Shown here piece after piece: positions 8,740 to 16,672 of a DNA stretch of 64,000 nt. The stretch lies in the NCBI GenBank assembly GCA_021200995.1, contig JAJQFS010000082.1:73770-137769 (forward strand), given 5' to 3'. The translations under genes and the position numbers were made by a program. Position 1 is the stretch's first letter, and the number at the start of each line of letters is the position of its first letter. The DNA is from Lachnospiraceae bacterium. Its GTDB lineage: Bacteria > Bacillota > Clostridia > Lachnospirales > Lachnospiraceae. Below the pieces are notes generated by a model. The model saw nothing but the letters and a program-made list of their open reading frames with translations, was not told the DNA's origin and ran no database searches.

Positions 8740-9705
8740 TCACAGTTTAACCCGCTCTCCTCCGTCTCTGAGTTTCCGGAATGTCACAGGTCTTTCGTCC
8801 AGCACCGCCGCCTTCCTGATCATCGTTGCCATGCAGTCAGTGTCAGACTGTTTCTGCTCCCCGGAATAGCTTTCCTTATACTGCAAAATCTCCTGATAAA
8901 ACGGGGACTGCTTCGCGTATTTCCAGAAATATTCCTCATAGGGAATGTTGTCATAACACCATGGCTTTGAGAACAGATTGTAATGAATGAGTTTTGGGTT
9001 TGCCATCAGCGCCGTGTTTTCTCCGGCTGGCGGCATGACGTCCCAGGTTCCATCAAGCATCACCACTCTTCCCTGGCAGATCGCGTTTAAATAATCCTGG
9101 TCCGGCGCAATGCAGTCCACATGCCAGGTATTCAGCAGATGCATAAACTGATCCGCAAACTTTTCTTCTCTCAGTTTCTTTAAATTCATCACCATCACAC
9201 CAGAATTGAAATAATCCGTATTTTTCACACCGATAGAATGCTCCGCGTAGTGGGACAACTCCGGCACCGCTTCCACCGCCTGATCCATGCAGACTGCCAG
9301 CAAATTATTTCCAAGCTCAGTTGCATATAATTCAGAAACATCTCCCGGCACCACAATGTCGCTGTCAAGATAAAGGCTCTTGTCATACTGCGGGAACATA
9401 TCCGCGATAAAAAGTCTGAAATAAATGGTCAGCGTGAAATAATCACAGCGCAGCCAGTTTTCCTCCCGGTCCGTCAGCCACCCGTAACTGTCCTCCATGC
9501 GGATAAACTCTATCTCGAAAGGCTCTTTCACAGCGGCTTTCAGCATTGCTTTCCGCTCTTCCTTTAACCCCTGTTCCATCACTATAATTTTATAATGAAA
9601 TTCCCGGGAAGCATTCTCCATCATGGAGCGCAAAGCACAGTCCAGATAGGGCGCGTAACCGTCGTCAATTGTAAAAAATACAGGTATTTCTTTCATATCA
9701 TTCAC
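8740..9705 (-). CDS. glycosyltransferase family 8 protein
   Basis: The 321-residue GT-A fold protein shows FTIDDGYAPYLDCALRS at the N-terminus, the metal-binding DXD motif in LYLDSDIVVPGD, NTDYFNSGVMVMNL, DQDYLN and the C-terminal IHYNLFSKPW (HX-type metal ligand). GT8 enzymes transfer galactose or glucose from UDP-sugars with retention, often onto lipopolysaccharide or glycolipid. Either a GTG at 9705 or the ATG at 9696 can serve as start. It follows a second GT8 gene by only a few bases, so the two are probably co-transcribed. Confidence 0.9.
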   Translation of the reverse strand: MNDMKEIPVFFTIDDGYAPYLDCALRSMMENASREFHYKIIVMEQGLKEERKAMLKAAVKEPFEIEFIRMEDSYGWLTDREENWLRCDYFTLTIYFRLFIADMFPQYDKSLYLDSDIVVPGDVSELYATELGNNLLAVCMDQAVEAVPELSHYAEHSIGVKNTDYFNSGVMVMNLKKLREEKFADQFMHLLNTWHVDCIAPDQDYLNAICQGRVVMLDGTWDVMPPAGENTALMANPKLIHYNLFSKPWCYDNIPYEEYFWKYAKQSPFYQEILQYKESYSGEQKQSDTDCMATMIRKAAVLDERPVTFRKLRDGGERVKL

Positions 9706-9714
9706 ACTTTCTTT

Positions 9715-10554
9715 TCAGCAGGCAGCTTCCTTCGCCGCACTCTGCATTCCGGCCTTCACACCTATGTATTCGGCCAGCAAATCATCATATTCATGTAATT
9801 TCAGCACGCTGTGTACCTTTTCTACTTCCCATGGCTTCACCGTCAGGGTGCGCACCCTTGGGAAGAAACGAAACGTGGTCGAAAAATGCTGCATCACCGT
9901 GTCCTCATGAAAGCGCCTCTGGTCGTTGTACTGCCTGTTGCAGATCTTTTTATGCTCCGCCAGCTTGTTGATCGCGGACTGATCCGGCATGAACATTTTC
10001 TTCGTCTCACAAAGGCTGCGGCAGCGTTGAAAAAGCCCCGTCTCGCGGATCTTTTTCATATTTAACAGCAGAACGCCTGAGTTCAGATAATCGCGGTGAA
10101 ACAGGTTTCTCCTGAAAAACCAGCTTCCATAATAATCCAGCACGCCCGCCAGCTCCTCATTTTCCATCTCCTGGTGATAGAAATCGCCAAAATCCCGCCG
10201 ACAGACCACATCATTGTCCAGATATAAAATCCGCTCGGGCATGTCCGGAATCTGATCCGCGTACAGCCGCAGCATACAGCAGGGTGTGAAACGGGTTTCC
10301 ATATTTGCGGCGGGTATCTGCTTTAAAAACAATTCCGTGGCATCGATCAGGCTGACGCGGTTTTCAGGATTTGCTTCCTTCGCCAGAAGATCCAGATACC
10401 GAACGGTTTCTTTTGTTACGGGTAGGATTTCATCATGCGAAAGCGTCATCACCAGAATATTCAGTTCTTCCGTGGCATTTTTTAACAGCGACAGGACTGA
10501 AATAATCAGGCCGTCCTCAATATTCCGGTCGCCGCAGTATAAGATATTGATCAC
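9715..10554 (-). CDS. glycosyltransferase family 8 protein, GTG start
   Basis: This GT8 paralogue begins VINILYCGDRNIEDG and has the DXD motif in LYLDNDVVCRRD, DYLNSGVLLLNM and DQSAINKL. An upstream ATG at 10587 is possible, but the GTG at 10554 has GGGAGAG seven bases before it and starts exactly at the conserved first strand, so I prefer it. The acceptor is unknown. The tandem arrangement with the neighbouring GT8 gene and flanking acyltransferases suggests glycolipid or wall-polymer synthesis. Confidence 0.88.
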   Translation of the reverse strand: MINILYCGDRNIEDGLIISVLSLLKNATEELNILVMTLSHDEILPVTKETVRYLDLLAKEANPENRVSLIDATELFLKQIPAANMETRFTPCCMLRLYADQIPDMPERILYLDNDVVCRRDFGDFYHQEMENEELAGVLDYYGSWFFRRNLFHRDYLNSGVLLLNMKKIRETGLFQRCRSLCETKKMFMPDQSAINKLAEHKKICNRQYNDQRRFHEDTVMQHFSTTFRFFPRVRTLTVKPWEVEKVHSVLKLHEYDDLLAEYIGVKAGMQSAAKEAAC

Positions 10555-10663
10555 GCTGTTACTCTCCCTCTTTCCGCATTTGTACAATGTACTATTTCAT
10601 TTTATATCCGGCACGTCCGCCGCTCTGACTGACAGAGCTCATGATATATCCCATTGCGGCTGC

Positions 10664-11629
10664 TCATTCATCCGCCATCTTTTCATAACGGATATACTCG
10701 TACGTGCTCGCCCGGCTCCTCCCCTGCATACAGTCCGAAACCTCATCGTGCAGCTTTTTGACCGCCTCTTTTTTACTCAGGTTCGGATCCGGTAAAAACG
10801 GTCCGTCAATATAGGTGGTAATGCGGGGCTTTTCTCCACGTCGACGCTTCTGGTAGGTCGTCGTCATGCAGTAAACAGGTGCCCCAAACTGCACCGGATA
10901 ATGAAAAGAAGTCTCCGGAAATGGCCTGACAAAGCTGCAGTACGGCCAGACGTGCGCCTCCGGATAAATGATAATGCATCGTCCATGCTCCAGGTGATAC
11001 CGCATGGCCTCCTGAAATGACTTCATCTGTGACAAAGACTCCGGCAAAATCAGCGCCCCCAGCATGGGAAGCAGCTTTCCCAGTACCGGGATTCCCAGGT
11101 TTGCCGCGCCCGCCACGGTAGTCAATCTTTTCGGGAAAATATACATGGCCGGGGCGAACGCATCCCCCATCGGCTGCGTATGGTTTCCGTACAGGAAAAT
11201 GCCTTTCTCCCTGCATGCCTTCAATTTCTCTCTGCCGACTACCCTGATATGCAGGACAGCATATGAATAGATATAAGCAAATATCACCGCGATACCATAC
11301 AGGATGGCCGAAACCACCCGGTACAGCGGATTTTGATGCAGCCACTGAAAATCCTTTGGCAGCCGTTTGTCCTGCTGCCCGCTCTCCACAAAATCATCCG
11401 TAAAATCGCGGTAATACCGTACTTCTTCCCTCATATCTGTTTGCATCCTGGCCTTCACGGCAGCTTTACTGCTCTTTTCCTGCACACATCCCGGCTTTTT
11501 CTTCTGCATATCAATACAGTTTATACTTTCCTGCCCTCTGCATCGCTTTCTGTGCCGGTACACACCACGGCTATCTTTCCCAGTATTTCCGAAGACGCAG
11601 CTTTCTATCCCGGCACAACTTCTCTTCAC
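10664..11629 (-). CDS. PlsC-like acyltransferase with variant HX5D block
   Basis: This lysophospholipid acyltransferase-like protein has a hydrophobic anchor (ILYGIAVIFAYIYSYAVL), an acyltransferase block I read as NHTQPMGDAF and the later motif IIYPEAHVWPY. The spacing between His and Asp is five residues rather than the usual four. The first 60 or so residues are cysteine- and arginine-rich and unlike the family. The real start is probably the ATG near 11446, which follows GAAGG, or the one near 11434. It opens the group of lipid and glycan genes that runs down to 7774. Confidence 0.75.
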   Translation of the reverse strand: MKRSCAGIESCVFGNTGKDSRGVYRHRKRCRGQESINCIDMQKKKPGCVQEKSSKAAVKARMQTDMREEVRYYRDFTDDFVESGQQDKRLPKDFQWLHQNPLYRVVSAILYGIAVIFAYIYSYAVLHIRVVGREKLKACREKGIFLYGNHTQPMGDAFAPAMYIFPKRLTTVAGAANLGIPVLGKLLPMLGALILPESLSQMKSFQEAMRYHLEHGRCIIIYPEAHVWPYCSFVRPFPETSFHYPVQFGAPVYCMTTTYQKRRRGEKPRITTYIDGPFLPDPNLSKKEAVKKLHDEVSDCMQGRSRASTYEYIRYEKMADE

Positions 11630-11672
11630 AGTACCAGGACAGTATAAGGCCTCAATTTCAACTCAGAATAAA

Positions 11673-11712
11673 CAATCGGGCAGGAAACCTTTAATTTCCT
11701 GCCCGATCGCCT
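11673..11712 (-). terminator. terminator downstream of the sigma factor gene
   Basis: A perfect 13-base stem (ATCGGGCAGGAAA / TTTCCTGCCCGAT, 11675-11687 with 11695-11707) with a short loop is followed on the minus strand by a T-rich stretch. It lies just after the sigma factor stop codon and before the acyltransferase gene. Confidence 0.85.
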
Positions 11713-11728
11713 TTTCATATCCATTCCA

Positions 11729-12370
11729 TTACAGATATTCCGCCTCGCGGAACACACGCCTGAGTTTCTCCAGTGCCTTTTTCTCCAGCCTCGATACATA
11801 ACTCCTCGATATCTGAAAGTGCTCCCCTACCTGAGACTGCGTATATACCCTACCGCCATTTAATCCATAGCGCATGGTCAGGATTTCTTTCTCCTTTTCC
11901 GTCAGGACACTGTTTAACGCCTGCGTCAGAAAGGTAAGCGTCTCCCGCTCCTCTGCGTCCGCGGTCATATCCTCATCCTGCGTACACGCATCGATGATCT
12001 GAATCTCATTGCCCTCTTTATCCGTCCCCATCGGTTCATAGAGGGAGACCTCGCGGGAAAACTTCTTTTTGGTGCGTAACATCATGAGAAGTTCATTTTC
12101 AATACACCGGCACGCGTACGTCGCGAGCTTTCCGCGCCCGGCGTCAAAGGTATCAATGGCTTTTAAAAGTCCCAGGATACCGATGGATATATAGTCCTCC
12201 GCCTCCTGCCCGGGACCCTGATATTTCCTTGCGATGTGGGCCACTAACCGGAGGTTGTGCATGATCAGTTTATCTCTGGCAAGGAATGCCGCCTCCTCGT
12301 CCTCCCCGTGCAGAAGCTTCAGATACTGCGCTTCCTCCGCGGGGGAAAGAGGCTTTAGGAAGGTCTGCAT
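11729..12370 (-). CDS. sigK: RNA polymerase sporulation sigma factor, SigK/SigE type
   Basis: The protein of about 213 residues has sigma-70 region 2 (RDKLIMHNLRLVAHIARKY, YISIGILGLLKAIDTFD, LATYACRCIENELLMMLR), the SigK/SigE-typical linker EVSLYEPMGTDKEGNEI, and region 4 with the helix-turn-helix TQSQVGEHFQISRSYVSRLE. The ATG at 12370 follows GGAGG by six bases; the longer frame would need a TTG. Terminators on both sides make it a single-gene unit. In spore formers this class directs mother-cell genes. The N-terminal pro-sequence is very short, so the sequence does not show whether it is processed. SigK is the closest fit, SigE the alternative. Confidence 0.85.
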   Translation of the reverse strand: MQTFLKPLSPAEEAQYLKLLHGEDEEAAFLARDKLIMHNLRLVAHIARKYQGPGQEAEDYISIGILGLLKAIDTFDAGRGKLATYACRCIENELLMMLRTKKKFSREVSLYEPMGTDKEGNEIQIIDACTQDEDMTADAEERETLTFLTQALNSVLTEKEKEILTMRYGLNGGRVYTQSQVGEHFQISRSYVSRLEKKALEKLRRVFREAEYL

Positions 12371-12409
12371 TTCAGCCTCCAAAAAACCCTTTCTACCAGT
12401 ATGTGTGAC

Positions 12410-12460
12410 AAAAAAAGAGAAGTGCCTTTCCGAATTTTTTTACTTCCGGAAGGGCACTTC
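12410..12460 (-). terminator. terminator upstream of the sigma factor
   Basis: A 13-base stem (AAGTGCCTTTCCG against CGGAAGGGCACTT, one mismatch; 12420-12432 with 12447-12459) is followed on the minus strand by a run of T residues. It ends whatever transcribes the small ORF at 12483-12647. Confidence 0.85.
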
Positions 12461-12482
12461 CCGCGACCGTTACAGTAAATCT

Positions 12483-12647
12483 TTAAGTATCCCAGTCAAT
12501 AGCATTATGCGGTACCGTTGGCGCTGTGTCCAATCTGGCAGCCTTTATTGCTTCTATTTCGTCTGGTTCCGGAGCATCTTCAGGGACAAGCTGCGTATCT
12601 GCTGAGTTAATGTATTTAACCGCATTCTTTTTGTACTCTATCTGCAA
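12483..12647 (-). CDS. small ORF, apparent hybrid of a RelE-type toxin start and an antitoxin end
   Basis: A TTG codon at 12647, seven bases after GGAGGG, opens a 54-codon frame; an ATG five codons earlier is the alternative. The N-terminal part (QIEYKKNAVKYINSAD) resembles the first strand and helix of RelE/ParE toxins. The C-terminal part (EPDEIEAIKAAR, then PHNAIDWDT) resembles the ends of small antitoxins that normally precede such toxins. No toxin follows; a terminator does. I infer a fusion left by recombination between tandem toxin-antitoxin copies. The ORF is short and the homology is by eye only. Confidence 0.45.
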   Translation of the reverse strand: MQIEYKKNAVKYINSADTQLVPEDAPEPDEIEAIKAARLDTAPTVPHNAIDWDT

Positions 12648-12662
12648 CGCTTCGCCCTCCAT

Positions 12663-12949
12663 TATTGGTGTTCATTCAAGTTCCCGTTGTTAATACAACT
12701 ATATCAACGTTTTATCTCTATAACAAGCAATAATTTAATAAAATCAAAAATTTTATAATGTACTTCTTGTAAATAAATTGCTCGTGTTATATCATGAGTA
12801 AAAGACACTCATGATCCAATTCGCCGTTCGCCACGAGTGAGCACGCTCCCTCGGACTCGCTTGCGCTCATTATATCGTATAACTGATCATTGCAAAATAA
12901 GCCAAATCGCATTACCACATAGTACATAAAGGGAAAAGAGGTATCTGCC
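12663..12949. other. AT-rich intergenic region with a perfect 9-bp inverted repeat
   Basis: No convincing gene is present. The first half is strongly AT-rich. At 12791-12815 ATCATGAGT and ACTCATGAT form a perfect inverted repeat around a seven-base loop. There is no T run after it, so it is a possible operator or RNA hairpin rather than a terminator. Confidence 0.4.
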
Positions 12950-13135
12950 ATGTGCCAGGCAATTCAAACTTTAAATGAAAGAGCTGCTGAAAAAGCGGCA
13001 AATGAACGGCAGATTGAGGTCTTGTTACAGAGTGTCAAGAATCTGATGAAAAATTTAGGTCTGTCTTCCGACCAGGCCATGGATGTGCTGGGTATCTCTA
13101 ATAGCGACCGCAATTCCATTGCATCAAAGCTTTAA
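12950..13135 (+). CDS. small helical protein, Rpn/PD-(D/E)XK transposase C-terminus-like
   Basis: The 61-residue protein opens MCQAIQTLNERAAEKAA and ends in a small helical unit (LMKNLGLSSDQAMDVLGIS). That end is typical of the C-terminal region of Rpn-family putative transposases and of many free-standing small clostridial proteins. AAGAGG lies upstream of the ATG and a terminator hairpin follows. It is either a stand-alone small protein or the surviving tail of a larger gene. A deleted second copy of the same unit lies at 14301-14342. Confidence 0.55.
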   Translation: MCQAIQTLNERAAEKAANERQIEVLLQSVKNLMKNLGLSSDQAMDVLGISNSDRNSIASKL

Positions 13136-13170
13136 ATCTCAGTAGCTTCTCTTTCGTACGGCAAAACCTC

Positions 13171-13210
13171 CAGTCAGGTAACGAATGAACGACCTGACTG
13201 AAGCTTTTTA
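13171..13210 (+). terminator. terminator after the small helical protein
   Basis: The 9-base arms CAGTCAGGT and ACCTGACTG (13171-13179, 13192-13200) around a 12-base loop are followed by AAGCTTTTTAT. A similar terminator end (CTGAAGCTTTT) recurs at the deleted copy near 14331. Confidence 0.75.
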
Positions 13211-13435
13211 TGGGAATAATGTTGCGGTGGACGAATATTGGGGCAATGACGGCGAAGCTCCAAAGTGGCTACTAGATATGAATATCGGGAGTAAAATCAA
13301 ATGAAAGGCGTTGAAAATATTGCACTTGAGTTTTGTCGTGAGAACGATATAGAAGTAACGCTGTCATACGATATGCCTGCAGGATATGAAACTGCGAGAA
13401 AGAAATCCTGCCAAATACCCTATGCAAAAACTACC
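13185..13435 (+). other. two overlapping short frames of uncertain reality
   Basis: A 39-codon frame (13185-13304, MNDLTEAFYGNNVAV...) and a 44-codon frame (13301-13435, MKGVENIALEFCREN...) overlap by ATGA, which looks like translational coupling. However, the first ATG lies inside the loop of the terminator hairpin and neither frame has a clear ribosome site. They may be the decayed start of an operon whose remainder is lost. I do not recognise either product. Confidence 0.25.
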
Positions 13436-13517
13436 TGATTACCGATTATGCCACCTTTGCATAATCAATAACAGAAAACTCCTTCGAAACCGCGAAAAAG
13501 TCGAAATCGCACAAAGC

Positions 13518-13566
13518 AAAGACAAGCGAGCTGTCCCTCTAATGGACGGCTCGCTTGCTTTTGCGG
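13518..13566. terminator. strong GC-rich hairpin, terminator
   Basis: The 14-base arms CAAGCGAGCTGTCC and GGACGGCTCGCTTG (13523-13536, 13544-13557; one mismatch) enclose a seven-base loop and are followed on the plus strand by CTTTTGC. It separates the small plus-strand frames from the convergent vapC-like gene. Confidence 0.7.
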
Positions 13567-13590
13567 TAAAAACACATAATTAACACTCAT

Positions 13591-13935
13591 TCAATAAATC
13601 CAACTATCAATAATCTCACATTTTATTTCTTCAAACTGCAGTAATTGCCTGTCGTTTGTCAGAAACAGATCGCAGCCTGACTCACATGCCGCTGCCAGTT
13701 GTAGCGCATCCATTGCTTTAAAATCTTTAAACTTGGCTCGAATACGTGCGGCTTTTTGAGCTATCGCCCTGTCAATTTCAATGATTTCTATCCCGGCATC
13801 TTCGCAAAAGTCATAGAACCTTTCAATTAAACTATAATTTCCCATGCGGTAAGGATACACACAGTATTCCTCCGCCGTAATCGCCGAAGAAACAAGCATT
13901 CTATCCTGCTCAAGACATTCCTCAAGGAATTTTTT
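13591..13935 (-). pseudogene. PIN-domain toxin (VapC-like), C-terminal part after frameshift
   Basis: This frame continues the toxin begun at 14018: KFLEECLEQDRMLVSSAIT, then the helical middle and the PIN core residues in MDALQLAAACESGCDLFLTNDRQL. VapC toxins are metal-dependent RNases that cut tRNA or rRNA. The join is at the six-A run at 13930-13935 (minus strand); one more A would restore a single frame. The zero-frame sequence there reads A AAA AAT, a slippery heptamer type, so expression by slippage is conceivable. All acidic PIN residues expected are present across the two frames. Confidence 0.75.
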
Positions 13936-14018
13936 ACCACATTGTGATAGAGCGGATGTTCTTCAAGATAGTATATCAGAGGTGCCGTGTCAATAAACAC
14001 CTTATTAAATTCTGTCAT
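13827..14018 (-). CDS. PIN-domain toxin (VapC-like), N-terminal frame
   Basis: Starting at the ATG at 14018, the frame reads MTEFNKVFIDTAPLIYYLEE, the first PIN strand with its catalytic Asp, then HPLYHNVVKN. After that it leaves the conserved frame and continues as arginine-rich nonsense to 13827. The start overlaps the stop of the upstream antitoxin by 14 bases, the usual toxin-antitoxin coupling. The break is at the A run at 13930-13935. Confidence 0.8.
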   Translation of the reverse strand: MTEFNKVFIDTAPLIYYLEEHPLYHNVVKNSLRNVLSRIECLFLRRLRRRNTVCILTAWEIIV

Positions 14019-14220
14019 TTCCCCGCATCTCCTCCATATATGTCTCCACATTTTTACCTCTTTCTGTGGGAGTCGCATATTGATTCAGATCTAGCTTTCT
14101 GCGCTCACGCCCTGAAGTTGAAGTTTCCAACACCACAATCAACCTCTGTCCTTTTTTCATCTCAATTTCTTTATCCAGCACGATACTGTTTCCGTTGTAA
14201 TAGCCATTCACTGCCAACAT
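14005..14220 (-). CDS. VapB-like antitoxin
   Basis: The 71-residue protein has a short beta-rich N-terminus (MLAVNGYYNGNSIVLDKEI, KKGQRLIVVLE) like swapped-hairpin or small clostridial antitoxins, and a charged C-terminus (ERGKNVETYMEEMRGNDRI) that would wrap the toxin. It precedes and overlaps the PIN toxin gene, which defines its role. GGAGGTG lies just upstream of the ATG. It probably represses its own promoter, as is usual for the class. Confidence 0.75.
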   Translation of the reverse strand: MLAVNGYYNGNSIVLDKEIEMKKGQRLIVVLETSTSGRERRKLDLNQYATPTERGKNVETYMEEMRGNDRI

Positions 14221-14300
14221 AAAAACACCTCCTTGCAGTTTTCATCATTATACTCCCCATTTATTATCCGGGCAACTGATTTTATGATTAAATTTTCAGT

Positions 14301-14342
14301 AGGCAATTCAAACATTAAATGAAAGAGCTGCCTGAAGCTTTT
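14301..14342 (+). repeat. internally deleted copy of the small helical protein gene
   Basis: AGGCAATTCAAACATTAAAT and the following GAAAGAGCTGC match 12957-12987 with one mismatch. The sequence then jumps straight to CTGAAGCTTTT, the end of that gene's terminator region. The middle of the unit is missing, so this is a remnant of a second copy, on the same strand. Confidence 0.65.
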
Positions 14343-14344
14343 CA

Positions 14345-15493
14345 TCAATCATACACAGAAAGCACTCCATAATACTTGGAAATTGTTGATTTATCTTTGA
14401 CATACTGTCCTTCTGTGTCCAGCCGGTAATTCAGCAGAATATAATCCATGTCGTGCAAGAGGTAATACAGCTTTTCAGCATGTTCCACATCATGGGTTTC
14501 AGCGGCAAGTCTTGCTTCATCAATGATTTGCTGCAGATCGTTTTTCAACGCCTCATTTAAAACGGATCCCTGTATTTCCTCCAGTAACTGCGCAAACTCT
14601 TCGGCGCTGTATTTATTCTCCGCTACAACCTTATTTCCATACTTTTCATAATACTCAGTCTCCGTCAGGCCTTCCTGACTCATAATTTCCTGTATTGTCT
14701 GTTCATCATCGCCGGTAGCCCATCCGATCTGAATTTCACCGCTTTCGTCAAAATAGTTCCATTTCAGATCATCCGGGTCAGACAGGCGCGAAAAGAAATT
14801 GTCATATATAATCAAGGATTCCATTTTGGTATCCGCCTCTTTCATCAGGGAACAGAGGTGTTCAGCGTCTTCCTCAGACATTCCATCCAGTACAATTTCT
14901 CTCATTGCCATCACATCAGCCTTGTCCGGAGCTGTTATTTCAACGCTGCCCGCTTCCTCCTGATCTGCCTCCGATACCCCTGTCAATTCATCCAAAACAT
15001 CCGAATCCTCCATGAAAGATTCGTCCATTGTCTCTTCGATACCGTTAGTTGCGGTCACTCGTTCCCGAAAATTAGTCATGTTTTCAAACGAAACAGCTTC
15101 GATCGGGAAATCGGTCTGCCCTTTATCCGCATATGAAACAACATATACCTGGCCCTCTGACATGAGCTTAAAAAATGAGTAAAATGGTCCATTCATTCCC
15201 GATAGATCTATGAAACCTGTACTTCCAACTGTCAGTAGCCCCACGTTAACACCGGATAAGGAAACGTCTTCAAAGTCAATCACCTCACCTCGGACATTAT
15301 AGTTTTCAAGGTCAATTTCAACAATTTGAATACACACATAGGCATAATCGCCATCTAACTCCGGCATATCGGAAGCATTTTCGTTATCATCCGAAGAGCG
15401 CAGCAGCATAAACACACAGAATACAAGTGCCAGAGTTTCGATTGGGATTAATATTCTTCTATAGCGTTGTAGTAGATTTACTAAATTTCTCAT
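14345..15493 (-). CDS. membrane-anchored extracytoplasmic protein of unknown function
   Basis: The 382-residue protein has a short basic start, one membrane anchor (ILIPIETLALVFCVFMLL) and a long acidic exterior part. The first exterior part (YAYVCIQIVEIDLENYNV) seems to be a small beta domain; the second half is helical (YSAEEFAQLLEEIQ, LQQIIDEARLAAETHDVEHAEKLYYLLHDMD). I do not recognise a family. It is the last gene of the six-gene operon that starts at 18961, and its ATG lies 29 bases after the stop of the preceding gene. Confidence 0.8.
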   Translation of the reverse strand: MRNLVNLLQRYRRILIPIETLALVFCVFMLLRSSDDNENASDMPELDGDYAYVCIQIVEIDLENYNVRGEVIDFEDVSLSGVNVGLLTVGSTGFIDLSGMNGPFYSFFKLMSEGQVYVVSYADKGQTDFPIEAVSFENMTNFRERVTATNGIEETMDESFMEDSDVLDELTGVSEADQEEAGSVEITAPDKADVMAMREIVLDGMSEEDAEHLCSLMKEADTKMESLIIYDNFFSRLSDPDDLKWNYFDESGEIQIGWATGDDEQTIQEIMSQEGLTETEYYEKYGNKVVAENKYSAEEFAQLLEEIQGSVLNEALKNDLQQIIDEARLAAETHDVEHAEKLYYLLHDMDYILLNYRLDTEGQYVKDKSTISKYYGVLSVYD

Positions 15494-15522
15494 CAGAACA
15501 CCTCCGGAAATGTCTTTTTCCC

Positions 15523-16545
15523 TTACCCCTTCGCCGCCGGAATCTCCTTCAGATACGACTCGTCCAGCAATGCCACAATCTCCCTGTAGCTGTAATACGG
15601 AATATCATTACATTTCACAGCCTGTTCGGACGGATAAACCGCCTCCAGCGCCGCGGCGTATTCCTCCGCGCCGAGCTCCTCGCCGTCCCAGTAATAGCGG
15701 TCCTCGTCCAGGTTATTGCCGCTCCATTCGATCTCACCATCATGCATCGCCCACAGACCCCGACAACCTGTCGCGATCAGCGTTACCTGTCCATCCACGA
15801 TACTGTAGACATCATCCGTGTAAAGCCCCATATTGCCCTCCGCGTTGAGCAGCAGATTCCCATAGGGAATATAGGAATAATACAGACGGTTGGATTGTGT
15901 GGCATATACTGTCCCGTCATTGTAATGCAGGATGAGGAAGCCGGTGGCCTCATCCGGCCCCGAGACAATAAGCTCCGGGTAATTGTCGTCATCCATATAA
16001 ATCAGCTGGTAGCCCATATAATCGGAACCTGCCACATTTTCCATGATATATTGAACATAAGCCGTCAGTCTCTCCTGCATGTCGTCGTCCGCAATCTCGA
16101 TCTCGTTAACGATTTCCATGCCGTAAACACTGTCCTCATTGAGCCTGACTCCAAAGCTTAACGGCACCTCATCGTCCGCGGTCAGCCCTGTCAAAGCCGT
16201 CGCAGTGATTACAAACACCTCGTCAGTAAAACCGTTCCTGAAAATATGGATACTGTCCGAAACCACTGTATTCCCAATGCCATCTGCCTGCTGGTCTTTA
16301 TATACTTCATGATCATTCAGCATCGCCTCTGCCGACTCATAAAGTTCAGGATATTCCTCACGGCTTACGAGCATACCCGAATAATGTTCCTCGTCTGAGA
16401 GAGATGTGTCTTCAGCCTCCTGCTCATCCGGCAGAAGGCTGTCAAAGGAGCGTGGAACCATCCGCCAGCAAAGCGCCGCCCCAATCAAGGCGACCAACAC
16501 AATCATTCCCACCCGGAAATTTCTTTTAGAATTCTTCTCTCCCAT
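15523..16545 (-). CDS. membrane-anchored extracytoplasmic protein with FG-GAP-like segment
   Basis: The 340-residue protein has an N-terminal anchor (VGMIVLVALIGAALCW), an acidic spacer and a globular exterior part. The stretch YMDDDNYPELIVSG is the pattern seen in FG-GAP/VCBS-like repeats of exported Gram-positive proteins, and GNLLLNAEG, DGQVTLIATG and YYWDGEELGAEEYAAAL are typical of a recurring clostridial extracellular family. Function is unknown. It is the fifth gene of the operon. A dyad at about 16572-16616 separates it from the gene before. Confidence 0.75.
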   Translation of the reverse strand: MGEKNSKRNFRVGMIVLVALIGAALCWRMVPRSFDSLLPDEQEAEDTSLSDEEHYSGMLVSREEYPELYESAEAMLNDHEVYKDQQADGIGNTVVSDSIHIFRNGFTDEVFVITATALTGLTADDEVPLSFGVRLNEDSVYGMEIVNEIEIADDDMQERLTAYVQYIMENVAGSDYMGYQLIYMDDDNYPELIVSGPDEATGFLILHYNDGTVYATQSNRLYYSYIPYGNLLLNAEGNMGLYTDDVYSIVDGQVTLIATGCRGLWAMHDGEIEWSGNNLDEDRYYWDGEELGAEEYAAALEAVYPSEQAVKCNDIPYYSYREIVALLDESYLKEIPAAKG

Positions 16546-16571
16546 ATTCCTTATCCCCCTCAGACATTCTT

Positions 16572-16616
16572 ATTTTTTACTCAAACTTCCCATAGTAAAA
16601 ATGGGAAGTCTGAGTA
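16572..16616 (-). repeat. inverted repeat upstream of the exported-protein gene
   Basis: TTACTCAAACTTCCCAT and ATGGGAAGTCTGAGTAA form a 17-base imperfect dyad with a short A-rich loop. On neither strand is it followed by a good T run, so termination would be weak. It may stabilise or process the operon RNA. Confidence 0.5.
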
Positions 16617-16672
16617 AAATTATTATGATAGAATCATTTCGGTGTGTCAAGAAGAGGCAGACGCCCGATTTC

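Noticed and set aside
12783..12880. Possible tRNA or small RNA in the AT-rich gap
   Set aside because: Short dyads are present, but no cloverleaf, CCA-type end or conserved loops could be found. No tRNA or rRNA gene was recognised in the window.
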